From NCBI GenBank assembly GCA_019359675.1, contig JAHHGX010000081.1:116300-180299 (forward strand): a stretch of 64,000 nt of DNA, written 5' to 3'. The position numbers were made by a program, and so were the translations under genes. Positions 17,964 to 27,500 of the stretch are shown one piece after another. Positions within the stretch are counted from its first letter, which is position 1. Every line of letters starts with the position of its first letter. The notes below the pieces were generated by a model. It made no database searches. It had not been told where the DNA came from and saw only the letters and a program-made list of their open reading frames with translations. This DNA comes from Calothrix sp. FI2-JRJ7 (lineage in GTDB: Bacteria; Cyanobacteriota; Cyanobacteriia; Cyanobacteriales; Nostocaceae).

Positions 17964-18459
17964 GTCGGCGCCATCTCAAAGCCAGAATGGAAAGAATCGC
18001 CGAAATCTTCTGGCAACCAGAAATTAATTAACTATCTTTTAAAATAGGCTTTTAAATCTTGTGGAATGGGCATCCTTGCCCGTTTCATGCTAGTGGCGGC
18101 TTTGGTAGCAAATTGTTTGTAGGTTGGGTGAAGGAACGGAACCCAACATAAACCAGTTGATATTGGGTTACGCGCTCCGATCTAACCCAAGCTACGGTCT
18201 CAGAAACGAAGCATCTTCGTCTTCAGTGTAATCGAAGAAAATACATGCCCTAACGCACCATCAACGACCAAAACTTCTAAGTGCAAACCCTGATGATGAG
18301 TATAAATTATTGTGCCAACATCATATTAGCTGCTTTCAACATTAAACTTAAACGCTTATCTTAAAGATAAGTATAAAGTTCTACACATATATTTTTTAAA
18401 AGCGCCAATCAGCTGTCGCCACCTATTTGCACAAATATTTATACTCTAGGGTACTCATA
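17964..18459. other. Repeat-containing intergenic region
   Basis: This roughly 500-base gap includes the repeats GTGGAATGGGCATCCTTGCC (about 18061) and GTAGGTTGGGT...GAACCCAACA (about 18118-18150) and a small hairpin CTTATCTTAAAGATAAG (about 18355-18371) close to where a promoter for the GTPase pair would lie. No open frame is convincing. Confidence 0.5.
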
Positions 18460-20112
18460 ATGTCAGACAATGCATTAGAAACTCTTCGCGGAATTTTTCA
18501 AGACCAGCCAGACCTTCTAAAAATTATTGAACTCGGTGATATCGAGTCAAGTAAATTAGTAGGCGCCTTTAGAGAAAACAATGAGTTATTTGCGACTCCG
18601 ATTAATTTATATGTAACTGGACGTACTGGCGCCGGGAAAACCTCTCTAGGAAATTGCCTGTTAGAAGAAGTAGAAATGAAATCTACAGGGCATATGGACT
18701 GTACCGACAGTATAGGTTATTTCAAACTAGCTAGTAATCTGTGTTATTTTGACTTACCTGGTTCAGGTAGCGATGAAAAATATGAAAATATAAATCGTGC
18801 TGTTTTGTTAATGCCCCAAATTCAAGACGAAGATAAGGACATATTTATTAAAGAATTTAAGCTCATTGATTACTCCAATAGTGAAAATCAAAAACCTGAA
18901 ACTATAAAAGTTGAAGAATGGCAATCAGAGAATAAACAGAAGGAAGTACAGTCAGATATAATTCTTTATGTAATTGCACCTCATATGCAGTTCATTCGTC
19001 CAGACACAAAATATTTAAGCAAATTACTTAAAACTCAAAAAGCATCAAATAAAACTCAAGTTATTTTTGCTCTCAATATTTTCCGTAACGAACAAACAGG
19101 TGAAGTTAAACATACTTTACAGAATGTAGAAGATGTTAAAAATATAATAACAAATGATTTTCAACAAATTTATCAAACAGATGAGAATCCTCCTATTTTT
19201 ACTTTTGATGCTAAGACAGGTAGCGGTCTAAATGAAATTACAAGTTATATTTGTCAAATATTGCCTAAAGAGAAGCTAGGTAATATCCAGCAAGTTCTAC
19301 GCGGCAATTTAAAAGAATTAGCTCAACAAGAGAGAATTATTCGTTATGAGAAGGCTTTAATTCGTATTGCAAGCCGTTTAGCTACTTATAAAGTTGACCA
19401 AAAAGCAGGAAACCAGGATTTAATAAAAGTTGCAGCTTCAGCAGTTTGTGCTTATGGGGTTGAAACATTTAAAAATCAAGAAGAAATTGCTCAAATTAAA
19501 GCAGAACTCAGCCAAATCATTGAGAATGCAGCAACATTAGTAAAAGAAAGCCAAGCCAAAGATATAATAGTTCCAAAAAATATTACTGAACTTAAAGAAC
19601 TTACCAAAGAAATTCCAATTACTAAAGATGAATTAGTCACAGATTATATTGAAATCAATGAAGTAAGGGTTAAGGAGTTAAATGGCTTTAAAAAATGCAT
19701 CAATTTTTTTACAAATTTCTTTATTGGTAATGAAGTATTTGAAGAAAAATTAATTAATGAAACAGTCAGAAAACCTATAGAGAGGCTCGAAACTCGTTTT
19801 CTTGGCTACGAAAAGAAAGTAGTTGATACTATCGAAGTTGTTGTTGGACAAGTAGAAGAAGTAGTCGGCAAAAATTATCATCAAGGTGGTTATCCAGTAA
19901 TCAAGCTTATTTTAGCTTTAGGGAGAGGTGTTCAAACTTACTGTAGTAACTCCCAAAACAGCTTACAAATTTCTATTAAAGACGCAGAAGTTTATTATGA
20001 GCATAAGTTAGGTCATATCAAAGCTGAAATCGAAAATTTTATAGATAACCCTTCAACTCAAGATAAAGAGCAAAAACTAATTCACATTATAGAAAGAGAA
20101 TTACTACAGTAA
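18460..20112 (+). CDS. P-loop GTPase A of a tandem pair
   Basis: From ATG 18460 the protein has 550 residues. The G domain (about residues 45-285) has Walker A GRTGAGKTSLGN, a conserved STGHMDCTD segment supplying the G2 Thr, and G3 FDLPGSGSD. A standard NKxD is absent; LNIF stands where G4 is expected, and FDAKTGSG resembles the G5 region. The GxTGxGK-LGN style is like AIG1/GIMAP and septin-like TRAFAC GTPases. The rest is helical and Lys/Glu-rich, with a hydrophobic GGYPVIKLILALGRGV stretch near the end that aligns with GTPase B. The gene is AT-rich and poor in GGCGCC. A TTG at 18427 would add 11 residues. Function is unknown. Confidence 0.8.
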   Translation: MSDNALETLRGIFQDQPDLLKIIELGDIESSKLVGAFRENNELFATPINLYVTGRTGAGKTSLGNCLLEEVEMKSTGHMDCTDSIGYFKLASNLCYFDLPGSGSDEKYENINRAVLLMPQIQDEDKDIFIKEFKLIDYSNSENQKPETIKVEEWQSENKQKEVQSDIILYVIAPHMQFIRPDTKYLSKLLKTQKASNKTQVIFALNIFRNEQTGEVKHTLQNVEDVKNIITNDFQQIYQTDENPPIFTFDAKTGSGLNEITSYICQILPKEKLGNIQQVLRGNLKELAQQERIIRYEKALIRIASRLATYKVDQKAGNQDLIKVAASAVCAYGVETFKNQEEIAQIKAELSQIIENAATLVKESQAKDIIVPKNITELKELTKEIPITKDELVTDYIEINEVRVKELNGFKKCINFFTNFFIGNEVFEEKLINETVRKPIERLETRFLGYEKKVVDTIEVVVGQVEEVVGKNYHQGGYPVIKLILALGRGVQTYCSNSQNSLQISIKDAEVYYEHKLGHIKAEIENFIDNPSTQDKEQKLIHIIERELLQ

Positions 20113-20130
20113 ATATATTAAATATAAGTT

Positions 20131-21726
20131 ATGTTATTTAAATTTAATCAACCATCTTTACCAGCTATCCAAGCTAAATTTATAGTCGAGAGATTTACAA
20201 ATTTTACTGAAAGTCTTGGCAACATTAATATATTCGTAACTGGTAGAACAGGAAGCGGTAAAACTACTTTAGGAAATCTTTTGAGCGGAACTGATTACTT
20301 GATGCGATCTTCAGGTCATCAAGACTGTACTGATGAAATTAACCTGCTCAAGTTTTCTATCGGTCTAAACTATTTTGACCTTCCCGGAGTTTGTAGCGAC
20401 GATAGACTAGAAAATTATAATCGCGCTGCATTAAGTTTACAACAAGTAGAAGATTTTCCCCCAGTTGATAGTTTAACGTTAGTCAAATATCTTGAAAATA
20501 AGAGCAGTGATAAAGTCAATTTTAGTGTTAATGATTTTAGCCAAAAATTGAAACCTGATATTATTTTTTATTTAATTGCAGCAGATAAACAGTTTTTACG
20601 TGATGACTGTATTTATCTACAGGATTTGTTGAAACATCATAGTAAAATTATTTATGTATTGAATACATTTAGCAATAAACAAGCAATTGAGAGTCAATCA
20701 GCAACATCTCAAAATATCACAGATATAATCGGCAAAATTAATAAAATTCACATTTCGGCTTTTGGTGAAACAAGCCAACCTGAAATAGTAAAAACTAACT
20801 GTTGGACAGGAGAAGGAATTACTGAGTTAATGACTTCTACAAAGCAAATTTTAGAACCGAATAACGCAAAAATATTTGATGAATTGATTAATTACCAGAA
20901 TGAAAAGGCGCCTGTTGAGTTTTCTTATCAAGTCAAACGAGAGATATTAAGACTAGTAGCACATGTAGCCTGCCAAAAACCCATTAATGATAGTGATAAT
21001 TTTTTATATGATGCTTGTAATAAACTTCGCGAATTTATTGCTACTGTGTTATGCAAATCAAAAAAAATTAGCAGTTGTGTACAGGATGTAATTAATGCTC
21101 AAGTTAATACAGTATTTCAAAAATGTATTATCAATCATTATGAGAAAGTAAAACAAAAGAAATCTAAGCAAATTTATAAATCTGTACCAATTTTCAAGAC
21201 TATCTCAGAAAAAGTCACTGACTACAACAATCCAATTAAAGAAAAAAGAGAAGTTTGGGTTGATACTAGTAATGTGTTAAAAGGAATGAAAAATTTGGTA
21301 AAGTATGGTACATATGGGAAGAAGAAAAAAGTTTATGAAGTTGTCGGTTATCATACAAAAAGTGTAACTCGGCAGGTAATTGATAGATATAAAGAAGAGT
21401 ATTCTCACACCGAGTATTGGGAAGAAGAGACAGGAGAAGTCAAGCTCGTAGGTACTAGTTATTATTATTTCGGATATAGTGCAGTTTCTTTGTTACTTAC
21501 ACTTGCTCATGTTATGACTTTTAATATCATAGATGATATTGAAAAGTTTCAAAATCATTATGAATCATTGTATAGAACAATTTCAAGTCAAGTAAAAAAG
21601 CTACCAAGTTTTCCTACTGAACCACAGGAAGAAGAAATTTTAAGGATTTTAGAAACTGATGTTGACAAACTATTCCAGGGAGCGTTTGAAATAGGCGCCG
21701 ATAAAAAGAAAAAGATTATTCACTAG
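20131..21726 (+). CDS. P-loop GTPase B of a tandem pair
   Basis: This 531-residue protein is a paralogue of the preceding GTPase. It has Walker A GRTGSGKTTLGN (about residues 39-50), RSSGHQDCTDE, G3 FDLPGVCSDDR, and LNTF where NKxD would be expected, followed by TNCWTGEGITEL. The middle is unlike protein A: a Lys- and Tyr-rich region with repeated KxVTxQV-type beta segments (about 355-450) before the shared C-terminal FGYSAVSLLLTLAHVMTF hydrophobic helix. It starts 18 bases after gene A, so the two should be co-transcribed and may form a heteromer as tandem bacterial dynamin-like pairs do. Function is unknown. Confidence 0.8.
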   Translation: MLFKFNQPSLPAIQAKFIVERFTNFTESLGNINIFVTGRTGSGKTTLGNLLSGTDYLMRSSGHQDCTDEINLLKFSIGLNYFDLPGVCSDDRLENYNRAALSLQQVEDFPPVDSLTLVKYLENKSSDKVNFSVNDFSQKLKPDIIFYLIAADKQFLRDDCIYLQDLLKHHSKIIYVLNTFSNKQAIESQSATSQNITDIIGKINKIHISAFGETSQPEIVKTNCWTGEGITELMTSTKQILEPNNAKIFDELINYQNEKAPVEFSYQVKREILRLVAHVACQKPINDSDNFLYDACNKLREFIATVLCKSKKISSCVQDVINAQVNTVFQKCIINHYEKVKQKKSKQIYKSVPIFKTISEKVTDYNNPIKEKREVWVDTSNVLKGMKNLVKYGTYGKKKKVYEVVGYHTKSVTRQVIDRYKEEYSHTEYWEEETGEVKLVGTSYYYFGYSAVSLLLTLAHVMTFNIIDDIEKFQNHYESLYRTISSQVKKLPSFPTEPQEEEILRILETDVDKLFQGAFEIGADKKKKIIH

Positions 21727-21796
21727 CAAGTTTTGCAAATAATCTTCATGAATTACCTTTTCGCTCGCTTTTATTACGCATTTTTTCGCTTGAACC

Positions 21797-22216
21797 CTAG
21801 TAGTCGCTAGCACCAGTTGTTTCGTCATCTTTTGGGACAACAGCAATTCTGTAACCAAGTGCATTTAGAAACTCAATTAAAGTCAAAATTTGCTCACCAC
21901 CTGTTTGTGCAAGGATTTGATCAAGTTTTCCATGATGTTGCTGTGCTGATAAGGAATAGTCACCTAGCTGCTTACGTGCCTCAACTACTTTTTCTAATGC
22001 CGGATAATACTTTTGTGCTAAGGGTGAAAAATCATTTAACTGCTCGCGCGCTTCTACAACTTCTTCAAGCGCAGAACTAAACATTACAGGGTCGTAACCT
22101 TCCTCGTCTAATTCCAGCATGACAGCGATGTAACCCGCCGCATGTTCGTAATTTTTGAGACGAGAAATTAGATAGTCACGGTAACTACTGCTAGTTGGAG
22201 CTTTTACGTTTTCCAT
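21797..22216 (-). CDS. Antitoxin-like protein with internal duplication
   Basis: The 139-residue protein starts like HigA-type addiction-module antidotes (SYRDYLISRLKNYEHAAGYI, about residues 11-30) and ends like them (ILTLIEFLNALGYRIAVVPK, about 110-129). The middle, where a helix-turn-helix is expected, instead contains an internal duplication: ALEEVVEAREQLNDFSPLAQ (about 49-68) and ALEKVVEARKQLGDYSLSAQ (about 73-92). No toxin gene is adjacent. It is convergent with the GTPase pair, 70 bases from the end of GTPase B. Confidence 0.6.
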   Translation of the reverse strand: MENVKAPTSSSYRDYLISRLKNYEHAAGYIAVMLELDEEGYDPVMFSSALEEVVEAREQLNDFSPLAQKYYPALEKVVEARKQLGDYSLSAQQHHGKLDQILAQTGGEQILTLIEFLNALGYRIAVVPKDDETTGASDY

Positions 22217-22288
22217 ACTCTGACCTCTGTGCCCTCTGCGTCTCTGTGGTAAATATTATGCCTCCAAAATTAATTAGATGGAACAGTA

Positions 22289-22362
22289 GTAGGTTGGGTG
22301 GAGGAACGGAACCCAATATCAACTGGTTTTTGTTGGGTTGCGCTGCCGCTTCACCCAACCTT
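22289..22362. repeat. GTAGGTTGGGT inverted repeat
   Basis: GTAGGTTGGGTGGAGGAACGG and the right-hand CCGCTTCACCCAACCT can pair, and an internal GAACCCAA/TTGGGTT adds a nested stem. Related copies lie near 12687, 18117 and 60161. The rest of the 22217-22609 gap contains the CTCTGTGCCCTCTGCGTCTC repeat and the acs promoter region. Confidence 0.65.
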
Positions 22363-22609
22363 CGGTTTGTATCACCACGTAGAATAAGTATAATTACTAA
22401 ACCAATTTATCCTGCATAAATTGGATAACCTGAACCATATTTAATTCAAATACACAAAATCGTTCTTTTTCCCGCACGGTAAGTACATTGACTGAAGATT
22501 GTATTTGTACTTACCTTGCTTTTTAGGCTTTCCTTAATCAAAATCAAAGCATTTAGCTGCTAATAAGAGCTAAAAATACAGTAACAACACCCAATTTGTA
22601 TTTACCGCT

Positions 22610-24580
22610 ATGTCTCAACCAACGATAGAATCAATTCTTCAAGAAAAGCGTTTATTCCCACCCAGTGCGGAGTTTTCACAAGCTGCACATATTAAAAGTT
22701 TAGAGGAGTACCAAAAGCTGTACGACCAAGCAAAAGCTGACCCTGAAAGCTTTTGGGCGAAGTTAGCCGAAAAAGAATTACACTGGTTTCAAAAATGGGA
22801 TACTGTCCTTGATTGGCAACCACCGTTTGCAAAGTGGTTTGTAAATGGAAAAATTAATATTTCTTACAACTGTCTTGACAGACACCTTACTACCTGGCGC
22901 AAAAATAAAGCTGCGATTATTTGGGAAGGTGAACCTGGTGACTCGCGTACTCTCACTTATGCACAGCTACATCGCGAAGTTTGTCAGTTTGCCAATGTTC
23001 TCAAAAGCTTAGGCGCCAAGAAAGGTGACAGAATTGGAATCTACATGCCCATGATACCCGAAGCGGCGATTGCAATGCTCGCTTGTGCGCGTATCGGCGC
23101 CCCTCATAGTGTTGTTTTTGGTGGTTTCAGCGCCGAAGCTTTGCGCGATAGACTTAACGACGCACAAGCAAAGATAGTAATTACTGCCGATGGTGGTTGG
23201 CGTAAAGATACAGTTGTTGCTCTTAAAGACCAAGTTGATAAAGCTTTAGATAACGGCGCCTGTCCAAGTGTAGAAAATGTACTCGTAGTTAAGCGTACTG
23301 CTCAAGATGTTAACATGGCGCCGAACCGTGACCATTGGTGGCATGAATTACAGAAAGAAGCTTCTGCTGACTGTTTTGCTGAACCAATGGACAGCGAAGA
23401 TATGCTGTTTGTTTTATACACTTCTGGCAGTACAGGAAAACCGAAAGGAGTTGTGCATACCACTGGTGGCTACAATCTCTATACCCATATGACCACCAAA
23501 TGGATATTCGATTTGCAAGAAACCGATGTATATTGGTGTACTGCTGACGTAGGTTGGATTACTGGACACAGCTATATTGTTTACGGGCCACTTTCTAACG
23601 GCGCCACAACGGTAATGTATGAAGGGGCGCCACGAACATCAAATCCTGGTTGCTTCTGGGATGTAATTGAAAAATACGGTGTTACTGTCTTTTATACGGC
23701 GCCTACTGCAATTCGTGCGTTTATTAAAATGGGTGAACAGCACCCCAATGCGCGTAATATGTCATCGTTAAGATTACTCGGTACTGTGGGCGAACCAATT
23801 AACCCCGAAGCTTGGATGTGGTATCACAAAGTTATTGGTGGAGAACGTTGCCCAATTGTTGATACTTGGTGGCAAACCGAAACAGGGGGTATTATGATTA
23901 CTCCACTACCAGGCGCCATTTCAACTAAACCAGGTTCAGCAACTCGTCCTTTCCCAGGTATTCTTGCTGATATTGTAGATTTAGAAGGCAATACTGTACC
24001 AGAAAACGAAGGTGGTTATCTTGCCGTTCGTTATCCCTGGCCTGGTATGATGCGTACAGTATACGGCGACCCCGACCGCTTCCGTCGTACTTACTGGGAA
24101 CATATTCCTCCTACTGATGGTAAATACACATATTTTGCAGGTGATGGCGCCAGACGTGATGAAGACGGTTACTTCTGGGTCATGGGTCGCGTTGATGACG
24201 TGTTAAATGTATCAGGACACCGCCTAGGTACGATGGAAGTAGAATCAGCGTTAGTTTCCCACCCAGCAGTAGCAGAAGCCGCTGTTGTTGGTAAACCTGA
24301 TGAATTAAAAGGCGAAGAAGTAGTAGCTTTTGTTACTTTAGAAGGAACTCATCAAGGCAGCGAAGCACTAATTAAAGAACTTAAACAACACGTAGTTCAA
24401 GAAATTGGCGCCATCGCGCGTCCAGGTGAAATTCGTTTTACCGACGCTTTACCAAAAACTCGTTCTGGTAAAATTATGCGGCGCCTACTAAGAAATTTAG
24501 CCGCAGGTCAAGAAGTTTCTGGAGATACTTCAACACTCGAAGATAGAAGCGTTCTTGATAAATTGCGCGAAGGCGCCTAG
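22610..24580 (+). CDS. acs: Acetyl-CoA synthetase
   Basis: Acs activates acetate with ATP to acetyl-AMP and then acetyl-CoA. The 656-residue length is typical. Motifs are the AMP-binding P-loop [15 protein letters not shown] (about residues 269-283), [29 protein letters not shown], the hinge region [16 protein letters not shown], and the C-terminal [12 protein letters not shown] with the acetylatable Lys. The start at 22610 matches the usual N-terminus with the ACAS_N domain. Twelve or so GGCGCC sites lie in the gene, the highest density in the window, consistent with long residence in this genome. Confidence 0.97.
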   Translation: MSQPTIESILQEKRLFPPSAEFSQAAHIKSLEEYQKLYDQAKADPESFWAKLAEKELHWFQKWDTVLDWQPPFAKWFVNGKINISYNCLDRHLTTWRKNKAAIIWEGEPGDSRTLTYAQLHREVCQFANVLKSLGAKKGDRIGIYMPMIPEAAIAMLACARIGAPHSVVFGGFSAEALRDRLNDAQAKIVITADGGWRKDTVVALKDQVDKALDNGACPSVENVLVVKRTAQDVNMAPNRDHWWHELQKEASADCFAEPMDSEDMLFVLYTSGSTGKPKGVVHTTGGYNLYTHMTTKWIFDLQETDVYWCTADVGWITGHSYIVYGPLSNGATTVMYEGAPRTSNPGCFWDVIEKYGVTVFYTAPTAIRAFIKMGEQHPNARNMSSLRLLGTVGEPINPEAWMWYHKVIGGERCPIVDTWWQTETGGIMITPLPGAISTKPGSATRPFPGILADIVDLEGNTVPENEGGYLAVRYPWPGMMRTVYGDPDRFRRTYWEHIPPTDGKYTYFAGDGARRDEDGYFWVMGRVDDVLNVSGHRLGTMEVESALVSHPAVAEAAVVGKPDELKGEEVVAFVTLEGTHQGSEALIKELKQHVVQEIGAIARPGEIRFTDALPKTRSGKIMRRLLRNLAAGQEVSGDTSTLEDRSVLDKLREGA

Positions 24581-24754
24581 AATTTTGGATTTTGGATTTT
24601 AGATTTTGCTTTCCTGCGGAACACTGCGTGAACGCACATGAATAGATTTTTATCTATAATCTTGTGGGGTGGGCATCCTTGCCCGCCCTTTACTATAGGA
24701 CACTTGAATAATATTATTATTTCTGTTAGTAGTACAGAAGTAGGTATATAGATA

Positions 24755-24934
24755 GTGCAAAGCCCCGACAATATAAAGCTTGAGCTAGTAAAACTGATTA
24801 ACCAAGCCCAACCCGTTTACCCCAATCTAGCATCAAGGCTGCATGAAATGAGACGTTGGATTGCTAAAACAAAATCTGGTCTTTTAATGCGTAAAAAGTA
24901 TGTGATGCAGTTGCTCTGTTTGCAGTATAATTAA
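24755..24934 (+). CDS. Possible short protein or gene remnant (59 aa)
   Basis: A frame beginning at GTG 24755 encodes 59 residues, reading QSPDNIKLELVKLINQAQPV at the start, with a basic centre (LHEMRRWIAKTKSGLLMRKK). Composition looks protein-like with no low complexity. There is no good ribosome binding site, and I recognise no family, so it may be a truncated remnant. Its end overlaps the last bases of the ATP-grasp gene on the other strand. Upstream, 24581-24754 holds only the GTGGGGTGGGCATCCTTGCC repeat. Confidence 0.3.
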   Translation: MQSPDNIKLELVKLINQAQPVYPNLASRLHEMRRWIAKTKSGLLMRKKYVMQLLCLQYN

Positions 24935-25758
24935 TTCCTATACTTCCAAGTTTTACCCCAAGGGGGAATACCAATCTTTTTCCAAAAAGCCTTTGCTAAC
25001 CTCTCATTAATGTCATCATATAATTTTTCATTTTCGACATCGCGGTCTACATAATTGTATATTCCATCTGTGCCAACTTCTAAGGCATACCATTTTCCTT
25101 GTTTATCTTTTAATAGGTCAACGGCGCCGAAACTATAATATAAACCTGTTGATATCAAAGCCATCTTGGCTACTTCTTCTGCTTTTATATCAGGACTTTC
25201 ATTATATACATATACTGCACCCTGTGCATGGGATACCCAAGGAGATTTAATATTTTTATCTTTGAATCTCCTTGCATTAAAACCAAATATTTCACTATCT
25301 ACACAATATAATCTATATACTTCAGGTATTTCTGATTCCACAAACTCTTGAATAAGAAATGGCTTTTCCCAATTCTTGGGTAGTTGGCTTATATTATCAA
25401 TGAATCTATGGTTTATTCCGCCACACCCTATTGGATATTTTAGTATCCATTGGATTTGAGGGTATTCTAATAAAATTAATTCAATATCTGTTTCATTATG
25501 AGCAATGAAAGTTTTAGGTCGGTTAACATCATAAGCATTAAACCTTTCTGCAATTTTTCTCTTATCTGATGCTATTTTTATTGATTTTATAGGAATAAAG
25601 CTATTTATATCATTAGCTTGTTCTTTTTCAAGGGCTAAGATATAATTCATATCTCCAAAATTATCTTTGACATCTACCCACAATGATTCTGAAAGGGTAT
25701 TAGCTAACTTTTCAAATGCCCATTTACCGCCTCCCTGATTTAAAATTGCGGGTACCAT
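24931..25758 (-). CDS. Orphan ATP-grasp protein
   Basis: The 275-residue protein has the ATP-grasp layout: an N-terminal segment with a Gly-rich turn (NQGGGKWAF), the first ATP-binding strand WILKYPIGCGG (about residues 106-116), FLIQEFVESEIPEVYRLYCV (about 134-153) with the adenine-binding hinge, RRFKD, and the metal-binding end FGAVDLLKDKQGKWYALEVG (about 207-226; D and E ligands). The closest general group is RimK-like amide ligases. No substrate peptide or partner gene was found. It starts 23 bases after the restored stop of the Uma2 gene on the same strand and may be co-transcribed with it. Confidence 0.65.
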   Translation of the reverse strand: MVPAILNQGGGKWAFEKLANTLSESLWVDVKDNFGDMNYILALEKEQANDINSFIPIKSIKIASDKRKIAERFNAYDVNRPKTFIAHNETDIELILLEYPQIQWILKYPIGCGGINHRFIDNISQLPKNWEKPFLIQEFVESEIPEVYRLYCVDSEIFGFNARRFKDKNIKSPWVSHAQGAVYVYNESPDIKAEEVAKMALISTGLYYSFGAVDLLKDKQGKWYALEVGTDGIYNYVDRDVENEKLYDDINERLAKAFWKKIGIPPWGKTWKYRN

Positions 25759-25781
25759 GTTTTTATATTGCCTATTTTTCT

Positions 25782-26371
25782 TTAAAGTGTCTCGACATCA
25801 TCAGTTTTAACCAATGTTACATCTTCATAAATATCAGCTATATCGCACTTAAAATTAACACTTGTAAACTCTATTTCTTCGCCTTCTACAAAAAAAATAA
25901 TTCCCAACGCCCTTTTTCATTGCGACGGAAGATATCAACGTTCATTGTGTCTTGAGAAACCAGCACATACTCTTGTAAAAAAGGTGAACAACGATAATCT
26001 TTAAATTTTATACCTCTATCTTTTGCCTCAGTACCATCTGATAATACTTCAATAATTAAGCACGAATGAGATTTTGAGTATTCAGAATCTCTATCTCGTG
26101 CATCACAAGTTACCATTACATCTGGGTAGTAGTAACGACTTCTTTTATGCACTTGCGCTTTCATATCGGACATAAATACACGACAACCGCTACCCCGTAG
26201 ATTTATTCGCAGCATTGTGGCCAGGTTTAAAGCAATAGTGGTATGGGGGTCACTCGCCCCTGCTATTGCATAAACTTCTCCATCAATATACTCATGTTTT
26301 ATTTCGCTAATTTTCTCACCTTCTAGATATTGTTCGGGAGAAATATACTCTTGGCGCCTGTTTGTAACCAT
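25782..26371 (-). pseudogene. Uma2 family nuclease-like gene, frameshifted at A8
   Basis: The intact reading frame (25886-26371) gives 161 residues with the Uma2 (DUF820) PD-(D/E)xK pattern: YLEGEKISEIKHEYIDGEVY, YYPDVMV and CLIIEVLS. It stops at FFL after a run of eight T on the minus strand (A8 at 25890-25897). With nine, the frame continues VEGEEIEFTSVNFKCDIADI and ends at 25782, exactly as Uma2 proteins do (about 195 residues). The break lies after the catalytic core. It may be a real mutation, transcriptional slippage or a homopolymer sequencing error. Confidence 0.75.
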
Positions 26372-26839
26372 GATGCAATTTGCAAGCGTAGAAACTTCTG
26401 GTTTTTATTGTAAAGTCATAATTAATCATAATCAGGTGCGTGACGCTATAAGTATTGTAACTACGTTGAAGTTTTTTCGGCTTCGTCACGCACCCTACGT
26501 TTTATGTGCCAATTGGGTAAGTGCTATTTGGTTTAAGGAATAAGTCACGCACCCTACGTTTGAATGTCGCTATTTCACGCATTTGGAGGCGCCAATAAAA
26601 TCGGGTAGGGTGCGTGAAAGCTATTACTATCAATCAATGTAACGCAAAATACAGTGCTTTCACGCACCATTAATTACGTTAAGTAAGCGCCATTCCACCC
26701 TACGTTTTATGTGCCAATTGGGTAAGTGCTATTTGGTTTAAGGAATAAGTGGATATGAGTGATAAGTGACACAAGTAAGGCTCATGTAGGACGAGAATAA
26801 AACTATGATAGGGAAAAACCCGTAAATAAATTGAGTGTT
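26372..26839. repeat. Cluster of hairpin and direct repeats
   Basis: This gap holds two GTGCGTGACGC-family hairpins (26435-26498 and 26605-26669), a solitary right half (about 26544-26558), and a 55-bp perfect direct repeat, CACCCTACGTTTTATGTGCC onward, at 26491-26545 and 26696-26750. In the second hairpin the arms are GTGAAAGC/GCTTTCAC instead of GTGACGC/GCGTCAC, so both arms changed together. The gap separates Uma2 from a TPR gene. Confidence 0.8.
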
Positions 26840-27448
26840 ATGAAGCTCAAGAGCCTTATTATATCTGGATTTCTACCGTTTTACTGTGTGCTACCTACTA
26901 TTGTGACTGTGATGGCGCCATCACAGGTGCTTGCTCAATTCTCGGAACGTGAAAAAGCTGAAAGGACTGAATTAATTCAAAAGGCTAATTCCCTTTTGGG
27001 TCAACGTGACTTTACTGGCGCTGAACAAACTCTACGTCAGCTAGTTAAGAAGTTTCCCAAGGATGCTTTCGCCCATTTCCAACTCGGTAATGCGTTGTAT
27101 TTACAGGAGAAGCCAGAAGATGCGCTTGTATCTTTTACTGAAGCGGTTAAACTGAATCCGCGCTATGCCCTTGCTTATAATGGTATTGGTTTGGTGTATG
27201 CTAACCAAGAACGATGGGATGATGCTTTGGCGCAATTTCGTAAGGCGTTGGAAATTAATCCCCAATATGGTGATGCACTTATGTATATGGGACAAGTGCA
27301 ACTTCAACTCAATAAACGTGATGAAGCGGTGGCTTTACTTAATAAGGCTTTGAATATATTTAAGTCACAAAATCGTAATGACCGAGTTAACCGCATTGAA
27401 GGTTTGTTGAAGAAAATTAAACAGTCTGATGACCCTAGTGTATCTTAA
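26840..27448 (+). CDS. Secreted TPR protein
   Basis: From ATG 26840 the protein has 202 residues. A signal peptide covers about residues 1-33 (hydrophobic core, then SQVLAQFSE). Four TPR units follow (about 38-185), for example AFAHFQLGNALYLQEKPEDA and ALAYNGIGLVYANQERWDDA. The upstream TTG at 26831 would add three residues and is less likely. Its role is scaffold-like and the partner is unknown. It is convergent with the large STAND gene after about 50 bases. Confidence 0.8.
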   Translation: MKLKSLIISGFLPFYCVLPTIVTVMAPSQVLAQFSEREKAERTELIQKANSLLGQRDFTGAEQTLRQLVKKFPKDAFAHFQLGNALYLQEKPEDALVSFTEAVKLNPRYALAYNGIGLVYANQERWDDALAQFRKALEINPQYGDALMYMGQVQLQLNKRDEAVALLNKALNIFKSQNRNDRVNRIEGLLKKIKQSDDPSVS

Positions 27449-27500
27449 TGCACATGTACTGCACAGGCTTTTTGGCCTGTGCCACAAATTTATTTGCTGG

